Of a stretch of DNA of 64,000 bases, positions 20,906 through 31,980 are shown in pieces. Position numbers and translations under genes: made by a program. How positions within the stretch are numbered: position 1 is the first letter of the stretch; each line of letters opens with the position of its first letter. This DNA comes from Penicillus capitatus (Eukaryota; Chlorophyta): contig OZ287700.1 of NCBI GenBank assembly GCA_965649825.1, positions 1,364,001 to 1,428,000 of the forward strand, in the 5' to 3' direction. The notes beneath the pieces were generated by a model, which was not told where the DNA came from, did not search any database, and was given only the letters and a program-made list of their open reading frames with translations.

Positions 20906-21237
20906 CAAGACCGTCGGCGATCGAGCGAAGGGTACTTTTCCCAGAGATCCGACAACCAGCTCGCCATCCGTCACATCAATTTCTGTCAGATGCAAGGATA
21001 CTCGCTCACTGTTTACGCGTCTCGTTAAGAGTCAGTCCTGTAGAGCCGTTCTTTCCGTAGCTCCGTGTCAGATCACACACGTATCGGTTGGTTCTGCAGA
21101 ACAGAGGATACGCGGTTTCTCTGTCAATGGTCGTTTCGATCCTGGTCCCATTTTGCATAGCCAGCCGTCAGTCACATCATGAAGGTTGTGTGTCGATTCA
21201 GGTGCGCTGGCTGGGACGCCCCGTCTAAGGGATAGAG
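20906..21237. other. Spacer between PSMG4 and ARASP; possible small minus ORF
   Basis: About 330 bp. A minus-strand frame starting near 21156 (MQNGTRIETTIDRETAYPL) is open for about 50 codons, and a TGATGTGAC-like splice motif follows, so a small minus-strand gene is possible. No domain is recognised and its continuation would run antisense to PSMG4. Confidence 0.25.
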
Positions 21238-22784
21238 ATGCGGACACTGCAATCGAGCACGGCCGGAACGAGCATCTCACTCAAAGCGTCTCCGTTTACA
21301 CTCCTCCACTCTTTCGCGAGGCGAAGGGAACGTGGCGCGACGTTTCGTTCGCTAAGCATCTCGGCTACGAAGCCCGCCGTCTCCGTCGGCCAGGCATCCA
21401 CAGCGGAAGACGATGACATCAGTTCCCCGGAAACACCCGTTGCGCCTTTGTGGCAAAAGGCCTTTTCAAAATGCGCCTCGCGGTTTACCCTGCTGGGACT
21501 GACAGTCTCGGCCCTGGGTCCCGCCCTCGGACTCGGTACCTCCTTTGAAACCGCAGATACCATTGCGCATCGCGGACGTCGTTTTAGGAAAGGGATTCGA
21601 TGGATCGGATCCGATCTCCGTCGCCAAGGCGCTCGGCATTCTCACAGTGGTCGTCGCCGTCCACGAGTGTGGGCATTTCTTGGCGGCGCGCCTGCAGAAC
21701 ATCCATGTGTCAAAATTTGCCATCGGATTCGGGCCATCTCTGCTTACTTATCAAGGACGCATTGTCGAGTATTCGCTGCGCGCTTTGCCTCTCGGAGGCT
21801 TCGTCGCTTTCCCCGATGATGATCCGAAGTGTCCGTATCCAGAAGACGATCCAGATCTGCTCAAGAATCGACCCATTCGAGATCGAGCCATCGTCATCAG
21901 TGCAGGCGTTCTGGCCAATGTCCTCTTCGCTTTTGTCATCCTCTTTGTCCAAGTGGCCACATCCGCTGCATCCCTACAGCGAAAAGGCGTGCGTTTGTGC
22001 AGGCGTCGACGGTTGGGATCACCGCAGAGGTGTTGGAACCGGGGGTCATTATTCCCCAAATCCTCAAAGACTCGGCAGCAGACCAAGCTGGTGCGCCACG
22101 ATCTCTGCAAATGATAGATATACCGACCCATGTGATGATGTGACAGGTATTAATCCAGGGGACGTCATTTTGGAGATGGATGGGGTGCTGACAGCCCCTG
22201 AGCCTTCTGCCGTTGGCGTCGTCATCGATTCCATTCAGTCCCATCCTAACCGACCCCTCACCCTTCGACTCCAACGCAACGACAAGGAACTGACGCTCCA
22301 AGCCACACCGACTCAAGGAAGCAAGGGTGAAGGACGGTTGGGCGTTCAACTCGTCTCCAAGTATCATCTCACCACTCGTGTCGCCCAGAATGGTCTCCAG
22401 TCCCTGCAGCTCGCAACATCTGAGTTTCTGAGACTGAGCGGAGAGATTCTGAGAGGACTTCAGCAATTGATCTTCAATTTCTCCCAGTCAGCTGAGAAGG
22501 TATCGGGGCCGGTTGCCATTGTGGCTATGGGTGCCGAAGTGGCGCGTCTCAATGCTCCACAACTCTATCTCTTTGCCGCTGTGGTCAATCTCAATCTCGC
22601 TGTGGTGAATACCTTACCCCTCCCAGCACTGGATGGCGGCTACTTTGCCCTGCTGATGCTCGAAATCGTACGTGGAGGAAAGAAACTGCCGCGTGGTGTC
22701 GAACAGAGCGTCACGGCATCGGGTATTCTCTTTCTAATGGCAGTGGGCTGCTTCTTAGTCGTCCGTGACATCACCGCACTTTAA
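21238..22784 (+). CDS. Plastid-type membrane site-2 zinc metalloprotease (ARASP/RseP family)
   Basis: An intramembrane M50 protease most like plant ARASP, which is needed for chloroplast development. Exons 21238-21504, 21557-21952, 22003-22090 and 22147-22784 sum to 1,389 nt, or 462 residues. The N-terminal 85 residues are Ser/Thr/Arg-rich and transit-peptide-like. The zinc motif HECGH is at 125-129, followed by VSKFAIGFGPSLLTY and YSLRALPLGGFVAFPDDDP. A PDZ domain follows (INPGDVILEMDG), then GPVAIVAMGAEVARLNA and the third zinc-ligand motif LPLPALDGG. The position of the first intron is the least certain. The last intron (22091-22146) ends with TGATGTGACAG. It is strong evidence for a plastid lineage. 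Confidence 0.9.
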
Positions 22785-22872
22785 TTGTATGTTTGTGCGT
22801 GCATTGTCTTTCTTGTTGCATCGTGCTTCTTCCATTCTCGCGCGTGTGTACGTTCGTTTATTCTAGACATCG

Positions 22873-25184
22873 ATGGGAAAGAAGAAACCTGCGACACGTC
22901 GTGGTGGGTCGGACACCCTTGTTTCGCCCCGGGCAAGACCTTCGACGACTGGGCAGGATGAACCGGTGACGGATACCGTGATGCAAGTGATAGCGCGTCG
23001 CGTACGCAATGCCCGAAAGAAGCTTCAGCGCGTTACCGTTATCGAAGGACTGCTCGAAGAGGGTCAGACCCTCAACGAAGATCAGGTCAGTCGAATCATG
23101 CCATCCCCCCACCCAACCGACAACATCGTCATGGGATGTGGCAGGAACGCGTTTACATGACGAAGGTCCCACTGACGGCGATAATCGAAGAGCTTGTGAA
23201 ATTGGAGCCGTTGGTTGAAGCGGCACTCGGGAATGAGCTGTCTGAGCATCTGAACACGGCGAAAGAGGAATGGGAGAAGAAACAGGAAGAGGAAGAGGAG
23301 GCGGAAGACGATGAAGTGCCATCTCATGTGGCGCTGGTGGCATCGGAGGAAGGGGGAGAGAGTGAGGTGACTGTCGAAGGCCCGTCGACGACAGCGAAAG
23401 AGAAGGAGGAGACGACGGACGTCGATGTTGACGAAACGACGCGCGACGACAACGACGCGACAAATGCGTCGCGAGACGTACCGACATGGAACGACGAGAA
23501 TGCTGAGGCACTGTACTTTCTTCAAGTGCACCGTCATTACCATGGACACACTTCTGCTCATGATGTGACGTCTCTAGCTCTTTGCTTCTGGTCGATTTGA
23601 TGTACGCAAGTGGACGGGAGAGGATGAGGTGTCTGTGGTAAGCATGGCAGGTAGGGTCGAGCGAAAAAGTGCGAGACGATGATGTGCGACAGAAACTGTT
23701 GACCTCGGACGAGACGGATTTCTTGGAGAGTTTTGGAAGGAAGATATTCCAGACGACGTCCCACGTCCCATCTGTAACATCACCCACATATATGCGGCAT
23801 CTCCATCGCATTCCTTTCCTTGCAGGAAGCATTAGCACTTATCAAAGAATCAACTGCTTTATTGTTCTCTCGTGCACACCCCGATGCTCTGAGAGGTGAG
23901 CAGATTGCAAAAGAGTGATAAATGTGTGAGATGTCTGTTTGTGTTAGTTTTTGAGATTGTGGCAAAGTTAAAGAATTCTGCTTTTGCGGAGGAAGAATTG
24001 AAATTGGCTGTTCATGGTTTCCCGCTGGCCATTGAAAAGGAAGTGAGTGACACTACCACCGAGCACACGGACAAGAGTGAGGAAAAATTGAAACAGGAAA
24101 CCGTACCTCACGCCGATCCCGCTACCGAACAACCATCATCTTACACAGGTCGCATACAGACAACGGATCTATATCACACAAATGAGAACCATATCATGCG
24201 ATGTAGATGAGAACCCACCGTCAACTTCACCCGTTCACCCTGCTACATCATCGCACTATACCCACCCTCAAGACACGGCACCGATGGGTCAGCGAACTGC
24301 CCGGCCATTTTTACCGTTTCCTGGTGTGGGTATGACGACGACCCCTCCGCTGAGATTTGGCGTGACGCCGCCACCCAATATGATGGGCATGCATTCCTTC
24401 TACAGCATGGCACGTGTGCCTGGACACTTTGTGGCTGCGCCGCCTTATTCGCAAACGCCACCAGTCCATCCTGTACTTTCGCATCCGCCGCCTCCCATTG
24501 TGGAACAGAACGCACCTCCAATCGAACCGGACACAGACACGTCGGAACCGGCAGTGGATATGACCAACCAACCAGATCCATCGACAGCACCCGACAAAGG
24601 TATGGCTGCCGGATCGACGCAGATCATCACAGTGCAAGAGAATATCTGCTTGCGTGCACAGAAGAAGAAGCTGCTGAAGATTTTGTTCAAGAGACGCCTG
24701 CCGAAGCAGCCCATCCCGCCGCCACATCCTATCCTGGTGATCTCTCTTCTCACACATGTGACCTTGACGTTGATGGATGACAGAGATGGCAAGGGAAGGA
24801 ATGGCGAACGCAGGCCGAGAAGAGAGCACCAAGCCACAGGGCGTCGCCCCTCCACAGCGTTCGGCGCCGCCAAACGGCGGTCGTTTTTCAGGCGGCCCCA
24901 CCGATCATCGACCCGTCTGGCAAGGACGCGGCCGGTATTTCCATTCGGGACATCGCGGAGGCATGCGTGGTCGCGGTATGCGTGGTGGCGGTCGCTATCC
25001 GCATCCCTACGGTGGTGGTCCACGTGGTCGTCCACCATTTGATCCCCAGCAACCGATGCCTCCACAGCAGTCGCATGCACCTTTCATGCAGTCTGCCGGC
25101 GGCGAAAGACATCCATATAACCCACGCCCGCGTCAGCGACGTGGAGGATACGATGGTTCAAAAGACGTTGGACAGCGCCATTAA
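22873..25184 (+). CDS. Caprin-like RNA-binding protein with RGG box
   Basis: Multi-exon gene starting MGKKKPATRRGGSDTLV. The first exon carries RNARKKLQRVTVIEGLLEEG and LNEDQ, which resembles the caprin homology region (RN-EKKK-KL, LNQDQ). Next come an acidic Lys/Glu region, a Pro/Gly/Met-rich low-complexity stretch (24240-24600), and a C-terminal RGG/RG box (GRGRYFHSGHRGGMRGRGMR) ending KDVGQRH. This order, helical N-terminus, disordered middle and RGG tail, is that of caprins, which bind mRNA and organise stress granules with G3BP. Several introns (for example those ending near 23577 and 24779) carry TGTGAC-type motifs. The exact exon set between 23600 and 24200 is not resolved. Confidence 0.62.
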
Positions 25185-25214
25185 GACGTACGTGTCACTG
25201 TCGTTTGTGTTTCG

Positions 25215-26099
25215 ATGTCCGTCGACGAAAACGTCCAGACCCTCGTGCACTGTACAAATCTGTTGGGCCGCCGTCCTGATGCAGCGGATACGTTAGATAG
25301 CGGTTTCCTCTTGCTGCACAATCTCTCTGCCGACGAGAAACTGTGCGAGAAGGTCACGCAGAAACTCGCAGGATTGGGGGAACTGTTAGTCAAGACCCGA
25401 GATACGCATAGAGACGCCCTGTCCGTCCTACGCGAAAACTGTGCCCGACAGCAGCAAGCCCTTGCCGAGTTACAAGCGCGCGTGGACGAAGGCAGCATAA
25501 ACGCCATACTGGAAGGGATGCAGCAGCTCATGGCGTCCCTCGAGACGATCGACACGAAGTATTCGGAATCGGAGAGCGCCTTTGCTCGACTGGAATCGTG
25601 GTGTCGCTGTTTGGATATGGTCTGTGCCAAACACGGACGCGCAAAGACGACGGCGGGAGGCGTGTTCATCGCTTCGGGATGTCTGGCTCTGACGCTCTCG
25701 GCGGCAACATTCCTCATCAAGTGCGCTGTGCAAACAACGGGAGGCGCCTTCAATCCGGCGGCGGCATTGATTTTCCGTTTCTCTCCACTGAATACAGCAC
25801 TGGCGGGAGGAATCGTGACGATGCTGGGAGTGAGTGACACACGTCATTCTCAGCGTTACTCTCAGCTGACCCTGACATTCCGTGACTACGCAGACGATCT
25901 GCAGAAAGAGATCGCGACATCGCGTTCTTTCCGCACCCGAGTGCAGCGTCTGCGTCATGCCGTAGAGGCGGTGACCTTATCCTTGCATGTCACCACAGCC
26001 CTACACAAAGTGGAAGCCTCGACGTGGAATCTCATGACGGAATGGATCCGCACGCAAGAGAAGGCTTTGAAGATGCTGACCTCTCACACAGCAGTCTAG
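25215..26099 (+). CDS. Hypothetical protein, coiled coil plus membrane segments
   Basis: A single-exon frame of 294 residues with ATG at 25215, only 30 bp after the preceding stop. Residues 1-130 are helical with likely coiled coil (CEKVTQKLAGLGELLVKT, ARQQQALAELQARVDEG). Two hydrophobic segments follow: GGVFIASGCLALTLSAATFL at about 146-165 and a weaker one at about 190-205 (LNTALAGGIVTMLG). A second helical region ends the protein. I do not recognise the family. The arrangement, a helix-rich domain with a hairpin-like membrane insertion, is reminiscent of fungal NACHT-associated or apolipoprotein-L-like helical proteins, but this is impression only. Confidence 0.7.
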   Translation: MSVDENVQTLVHCTNLLGRRPDAADTLDSGFLLLHNLSADEKLCEKVTQKLAGLGELLVKTRDTHRDALSVLRENCARQQQALAELQARVDEGSINAILEGMQQLMASLETIDTKYSESESAFARLESWCRCLDMVCAKHGRAKTTAGGVFIASGCLALTLSAATFLIKCAVQTTGGAFNPAAALIFRFSPLNTALAGGIVTMLGVSDTRHSQRYSQLTLTFRDYADDLQKEIATSRSFRTRVQRLRHAVEAVTLSLHVTTALHKVEASTWNLMTEWIRTQEKALKMLTSHTAV

Positions 26100-26225
26100 T
26101 TCTGAAGACATTTTTCATTTATCATTCTTTGTGTGCGCGATGAACAACTGCATCGCCCTTGAGCTTCGGTTAGACAATCGTGCGCATTTTGATGAGGAGC
26201 AAGATAAGAAAATGGATGTGGGAGT

Positions 26226-26909
26226 TTAGTATTGACACCAACAACGTGTGCATTGTCCTTGGCAGTCACCCTTGCAGTCAATCACATTTCCTAGAGCTTT
26301 GGGTTTGCGTAAGATGGCTTTGATGCGATGCGGTCCTTTGAGAAAGAAATTCTTCTGCAGATAATCGACGTTTGGTTTTAATCGAGTGACGAGGTCAAAG
26401 GCTAAGAACTCTGGAAACTGTCGGACGAGTCTTTTCAAATCCTCGTCATCAAATCCGATGCCTCTCATGTATTCCATATTCGCTTCCATCTACAGCGGCC
26501 GTCACGATCTGCCATTTGTTTCGAGAGCCATCACCTGTGCAGGATCTGGCATTTCTTGGTGTTTTTCATTCCTCCAGTACTTCTGTGTTCCCCATCCGAA
26601 TGCTTGTGCCAAGCAGCTGTCGAGTTCGTCTGCCTCGAGATCAAGGCGTTCAAGCAGTACTACCGCTTTCTTCCACTGAGCGTCATCCTTGGCACTCGCC
26701 CATTCCGAACTCGATGCAGCCCGTTGCACATAAAGAGCACGACGCCAGGCGAAGGTTGTTGCTGTTCGCTGTGGAAGACGACCACAGACGTGAGTGTCTC
26801 GTACGCCGTTGGCGGCCTTAGGGACGCGGCACGTGGTAGACGGTCGGGAGTACCCGTCGAGTGGGCGGTTGAATGTCATCGGTGGAGAGTGAACGATGCA
26901 AAGTGGCAT
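26226..26909 (-). CDS. mTERF-like organellar protein
   Basis: Two exons (26535-26909 and 26226-26489) join in phase over a 45-nt intron, giving 212 residues. The N-terminus (MPLCIVHSPPMTFNRPL, then Arg-rich) is organelle-targeting-like. Exon 2 has the mTERF repeat pattern: MEANMEYMRGIGFDDEDLKR, LVRQFPEFLAFDLVTRLKP and NVDYLQKNFF. mTERF proteins are helical-repeat proteins that bind nucleic acids in mitochondria or plastids and act in transcription, translation or intron splicing. At 212 residues it is short for the family and has perhaps two or three repeats. The tail CKGDCQGQCTRCWCQY is oddly Cys-rich. It is divergent from the first receptor gene. Confidence 0.6.
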
Positions 26910-27064
26910 GTTGCACGACGTCAACGAGAGCATTTGTGACTGACTGACTGACTGTCTGCATGAAGTGGGCAGTATCTGGCGACCGTAGATCCAGAAAGGA
27001 AATACTCTTTCTCGCAAACGGGTGCGTGATGCCGCGCAGACATCTGTGCGTCGCTCGAACGCAT

Positions 27065-30000
27065 ATGCGTCGTCCTTGTAGCGTCCTTGTCGCCATCGCC
27101 GTCTTGTTGCTCGCCTGCGAGACCGCCGGCGACTCGACGTTTAGACTCGGCGCTGTCCTGAGCACGCAAGGAGAGACGGCAACGATGTCCGAAGCGCGAA
27201 ACGGCTATGAACTCGTTGTCCGTCGAGTCAACGCCCAATCATTGGGGCGCGGATTTCTGGTCGGTGGCCAAAACGAAACGCGAAGATTCCACTTTAAATA
27301 CGACTTCACTTGGCGCGAAGACAAAAGCGACCGGGAGATCCATGCAAAGCAGTTTGAAAAATTGATAAAGAGAGATAAGGTGCACTTTCTCGCTGGGTCA
27401 CATCCGAACTATGCAGCCGATGAGATGCGAATCGCCAATGAGAGCCAGCTTCTGAACTATCAGTGTTGTGCTGGACCCGATGAGCTTTATGCACAGAACT
27501 ATCCCACAGTCTTCGGTCTGCCTGCCTCAAACAAGCAATACACAAAGAACTCCATACGAGCCATCGGTCTACAGGGTGTCGGCAAGATAATGCTGGTATA
27601 CGATGAAGAAAGCGTTTTTACCCGGACGACATGCGAATCTGCCATCCGCTATTTCAAAGAGACAGAATCTGTCATGTCCGGACAGACGCCGCCGATCGTT
27701 GTGAAGTTTGGAAGAGAGAAAAGAGACATGTCGCGTTTCTTTGTGGACGTGGCGAAGGAGGCTCAGGAGTGCGGCGTGGAAGTTGTCTATGCTTGTGTCT
27801 TTCCGAATGAAGGCAAAAAACTCGTCAATGCTATGCATGACATCAGATATGCACTGAGGGCTTTCTTTTTGACAACGGGCCCCACGAAGCAGGACTGGAT
27901 CGATGGATTTGATCCGGCGTTTCGGGCGAATGGTCTACTCAGTGCAGCGCAGTGGCATCCGAATCTCCGATTTAGAGATCATGTGATGGGCTCTGCTGGT
28001 GAGTACGCGGATTTGTATTCGAGGACGTTCAATGGACAGAAACCATCCTACGTTGCGGCTGCAGCGTCGGCAGTGGGCGTCACCCTGACAATGGCAATCC
28101 AGGATGCATTCCATAGCTGTGACATCTCACAGACAAACGGCGACGTGGAATTACTCCTCTACCATCCCGCCACCATTCGATGTGATGAACCATTGGGCAG
28201 AACTGGTTACGAACGCGTATTGACCGCTTTATGGAAACTGAATAGAGAGACGTTTTTTGGATTTGTGAAGTTCAATGATTTTCGACGTAATGATGGACTG
28301 GAGACGGTGACGACACAGGTCTGTGAAGATAGAGGAGAAAATGGAAGCATTGTACGCAAGATCGAGGTTGTGTTGCCAGTGCAGTCGGCAACGCACCTGT
28401 TGAAATTCCCTGCAGAGAATTTCTACAGAGAGAAATGTCGCCCCGGATACAAACAGAATATAGATCCGTTTCAAGAATGTCTTCCGTGTCAACCTGGACA
28501 GGCGTCACACAAAACGGACGCTGAACATTGTGACCGATGTCCGCTTGGAGAATGGACAAATCTGACAGCGCAATCTGAGTGCTCTATGTGTCCTGCTGGC
28601 ACAACAACTCAAATGAGAGGAGCGCACTGTATAGAAGAATGCAAATGCAAAGTGGGTTACTTCAACGCCGCCGGGGAGACGGGCGTCGCCTGCGATCCGT
28701 GTCCCGTCGGCGCTCTCTGTCCGGGAGGAACGGAGCTGCCGATTCCTCTCCAGGGATACTGGGCGAACGAGACACGCCGGTCGGAGATCTACGCGTGCGA
28801 CGACGCCTCCGTCTGCACGGGAGGGAACGGCAACGCCTGTCGACAGGGCCACACCGGAAGGTAATCTCTCACTCTCACTCTCTCGGTCGCGGTGGACGAC
28901 CTCTGTCTGTCTGTTCCCAGGATGTGCGCGCAGTGCGAGGACGGATACTTCAACGCGCTCAACGGGTGCCACAGGTGCCTGGACAGGGGCGTCATCGTCT
29001 TCCTCTCCGTCGCCCTTCTGGTCGGCTGGTACGTGATCAACGTCACCGTCTCCAGGAGCGTCACCTCCCTGGAGATGATGCTAGGGTGGGCGCAGCTGGC
29101 CAACATCATCGGCGACATCAACCTGAACTGGACGCAGAACGTGACGACGATGTTCGGCGTGGCCAACCTGCTCGACTTCGACGTCGACATCCTGGAGCCG
29201 GGCTGCGTCGTCGAGTGGGGCTTCCGCGCCAACTTCATCACGCAGCTGCTGTTGCCGTTCGTGATGTCGACCATGGCGGCCAGCGGATACCTGCTGTCCG
29301 CCGCCGTCCACCTGCTGATCCGCAGCGGGAGGCTGAAGCTGGACGAGCGCACCGAGCGCCTGCTGTCCGTCTTCGTGGTGGTGTCCGGAGACGGCGAGCA
29401 GCTCAAGGCGAAGTGGGACGCCACAGTGGCCACGTTCCTGTCGGCGGTGGACGTCACCTACGTGACCATCGCCAAGTACTGCTTCGACGTCTTCAGGTGC
29501 GAGGAGATCGCCGGCGTGTCGGTGCTCAGGGAGTCGCCCGACGTGCTCTGCGGAGATTTCTACCACCTGTCGCTCAAGCTGCTCTCCGTGTCGGGGATCG
29601 TCTTCTACGTCGTCGGCTACCTCGTCTACCTTCTGTGGAAGCTCTACGATCTGAGGACGCGCTGCGCGTTCGCCGACGCGGCGAACCTTCGGCGCCTCGG
29701 ATTCGTCTATCAGAAGTTCGAGCTGGACTACTACTTCACGCCCGCCGTCATCATCGTCCGCAAGCTCCTCTTCGTCCTCGTGCTGGTCTACGTGAACAAT
29801 CCAGCATTTCAGATTGGACTTCTGTCCATCGTCCTCAACACGTCGTTAATGATTCAGGTGTACACAGCTCCGTATGTGGACACCTACTTTGACGTCCTAT
29901 TCAGTTTTCTGCTCGTCGCCTTAATGTTTGAAGCCTTTGGCGGGTTAATGTTCTATAGTGAGAACCTGCCTGACGATAACCGACGCATTCTGGAATGGTT

Positions 30001-31171
30001 GGTCATCACGTCATTATTGATGTTGACGGTCGTTTTTCTGGTGACCCTCTGTATGGAGATCGCCAAAAAGTTCTGCATGAAATACGTTAAAAGAGCCCAA
30101 GTACTATACGTCAAAGATGACCTTAGACGAAGCCTGAAGAGGGACACATCCGCCCATAGACAGATTTCGACCCGTTCAGCCTTCTCGCAAACTTTTCTCC
30201 GCTCAATGTCGTCAAGGACAGAACATGAAATTAGCTTTGAACTCTTGGAGACTTTTCGACCAAGCTTCGTATACAATAGCATCCGCAAACAGCCGGAATC
30301 GATCAAACAATGGAATGAGCTATCAAACAAACTAAAAGACTACATGTCTGACCAGTCAGACACCGCATATCTCTCGATGAATCCAGTTGCCAAATTCTGG
30401 AGAAAATTAGTGGATCGTTTCCCGGAGCTGGTGGATTTCTTGGCCGTCGCGGATGATGAAACACGCGAGAAATTCAAAACTGTCGCCACCTGTCTCTTCC
30501 GTGATTTCTATCTCACAAACAAATTGACACCGTTGCCGCTGATGGACGTCCTGAACTGGAGAGATCGTGCTCCAATGGCACAGTGGCTGGCCGTAGCGCC
30601 GCCAAAACATCGCGAGTTCTTTCTTCATGTCATGGCCGAGATGTTCGAAAGCAACGAGAACAATGAAGCTGCCGTGATCTTACGATCGAGACTCCACAGT
30701 GGACGACGACGTTTCGACCCTCTGATGGAGAATCGCCGATGGGTTCGAATGAACCGCAGCATCAGCCGAGTTCTGTCCAGTCTGTCAAACGGACTCAGTC
30801 CATTTGATCACACGGCTATGTTTCCCGTCATCCATCTGCCTGGCCATCCGACGCGACCGCCGCCATTTCAGGGAAGGCGTCATCGCGGAACTCTTGAGAT
30901 CATGGTTCAGGATGAACGACGTCCAGTGGCACCAATGACACCGATACCTGGTAGTGAAAAATCGCTGGCCCATGTGGCGGCTGTCTCTGACGGTTCCGCA
31001 TCAGAGATCCGGTCATCTGAGGCACCTGACGAAATTTGCGTAGAGACCTCATCCGCTGGCGAGAGCTCTTCTTCGGCGAAAGATGGATCGGAGAACGAAC
31101 AAAACAACAGCAGATCGCCACGATCTCGGAACAATAATTCGACGTCTCTCGAAGCTGAAACTGACGCTTAG
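27065..31171 (+). CDS. Large multi-pass receptor with periplasmic-binding-type ectodomain, copy 1
   Basis: Two exons (27065-28860 and 28921-31171) flanking a 60-nt CT-rich intron encode 1,348 residues. MRRPCSVLVAIAVLLLACET is a signal peptide. Residues about 25-470 resemble a type 1 periplasmic-binding/ANF-receptor ligand domain (STFRLGAVLSTQGETA at the start, SAVGVTLTMAIQDAF, FFGFVKFNDFRRN near the end). A Cys-rich stretch of ephrin-receptor/GCC2-like repeats follows (CPAGTTTQ, CDPCPVGALCPGG). Then come about seven or eight hydrophobic segments and a long cytosolic tail with a Ser-rich acidic end. The architecture suggests a surface sensor for a small ligand, formally similar to class C GPCRs, though the membrane part does not match that family by eye. 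ATG 27065 was chosen because it directly precedes the signal peptide. Confidence 0.88.
28645..29817 (+). repeat. Homogenised block, copy 1 of a 1,173-bp near-identical pair
   Basis: Pairs with 33546-34718 at a constant offset of 4,901 bp and with no indel. It starts inside the Cys-rich repeats (at KVGYF), includes the 60-nt intron, and ends within a membrane segment (FQIG). I count about 7 mismatches in roughly 1,110 coding bases and about 6 in the intron. The block is visibly richer in G and C than its flanks. Confidence 0.95.
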
Positions 31172-31980
31172 CATCATAATACTCCCCTCCATCGATTTCA
31201 TTCAGGTGACAGACATTGTTGGATCACCTACTGTTTTTTGCTTTTGATTCTATTTCCTCTCATCTGATTCCGCCGTGATGAGTATAGCCACTCTTTGGAT
31301 TCTTTTAGTCGAAACTGTGGGCGATTTGATGATGGGTGGATATTCTACATACAATTCCTGTCGAATCCGTTCATCCACTTGATCCGTTCCATGGGTGTTG
31401 CACTAGTCATTTGTTGTTCGATGATCTTTTCCTTACCTAGCGTATTTGGCTCTTCCCTTTTCTCAGTAGAGTATAGATTTGATGGTCAGTCGTAGAAAGA
31501 CGCCTTCGAATGGGGTCCGTTGAGTCAAATTTTGTCAGTCAAGGTCTCAGATGCAGCCGCCAATCAAAGCGATGTACGTTGAACAAATAAACACCATGGT
31601 CTGTGACGCAGCTCAGGCGACGTTGAGAAAGCCAACAACGCACTCACTCATCACCAATGCATCCTGCCAGATATGAACGCACCGACCTCTATCCCGTGCG
31701 GATTGTTTAGACATGAGAAGGACTTCTGAGAATGTTCAAACACGTGTGTGTGTAAGCCCCTCCTATGTGTTCTGATGCATCCGTCATCATTGCCTCGACC
31801 GAATATCCACTCCGAACCGCTCACTCTCATCTTCACGTACACAGGCAGTAACACCCGCGGTATCGTCAGAATCACACCGCATGCAACAACCAGATATCCA
31901 AGACGCGTTGCTCTCTGTGCTAACCATCAGATGCTTTCTTAGCGAGGCAGCGTCGAGACAACAGTGTTGTAATTGGCAGT
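31172..31980. other. Intergenic stretch between tandem receptors
   Basis: About 810 bp, AT-richer than the genes. Short frames only (for example 31295-31495). No receptor remnant, RNA gene or repeat recognised. It holds the 3' UTR of copy 1 and the promoter of copy 2. Confidence 0.5.

Noticed and set aside
26937-26956. CTGA tetranucleotide run
   Set aside because: Only about four units; too short to call a microsatellite with meaning.
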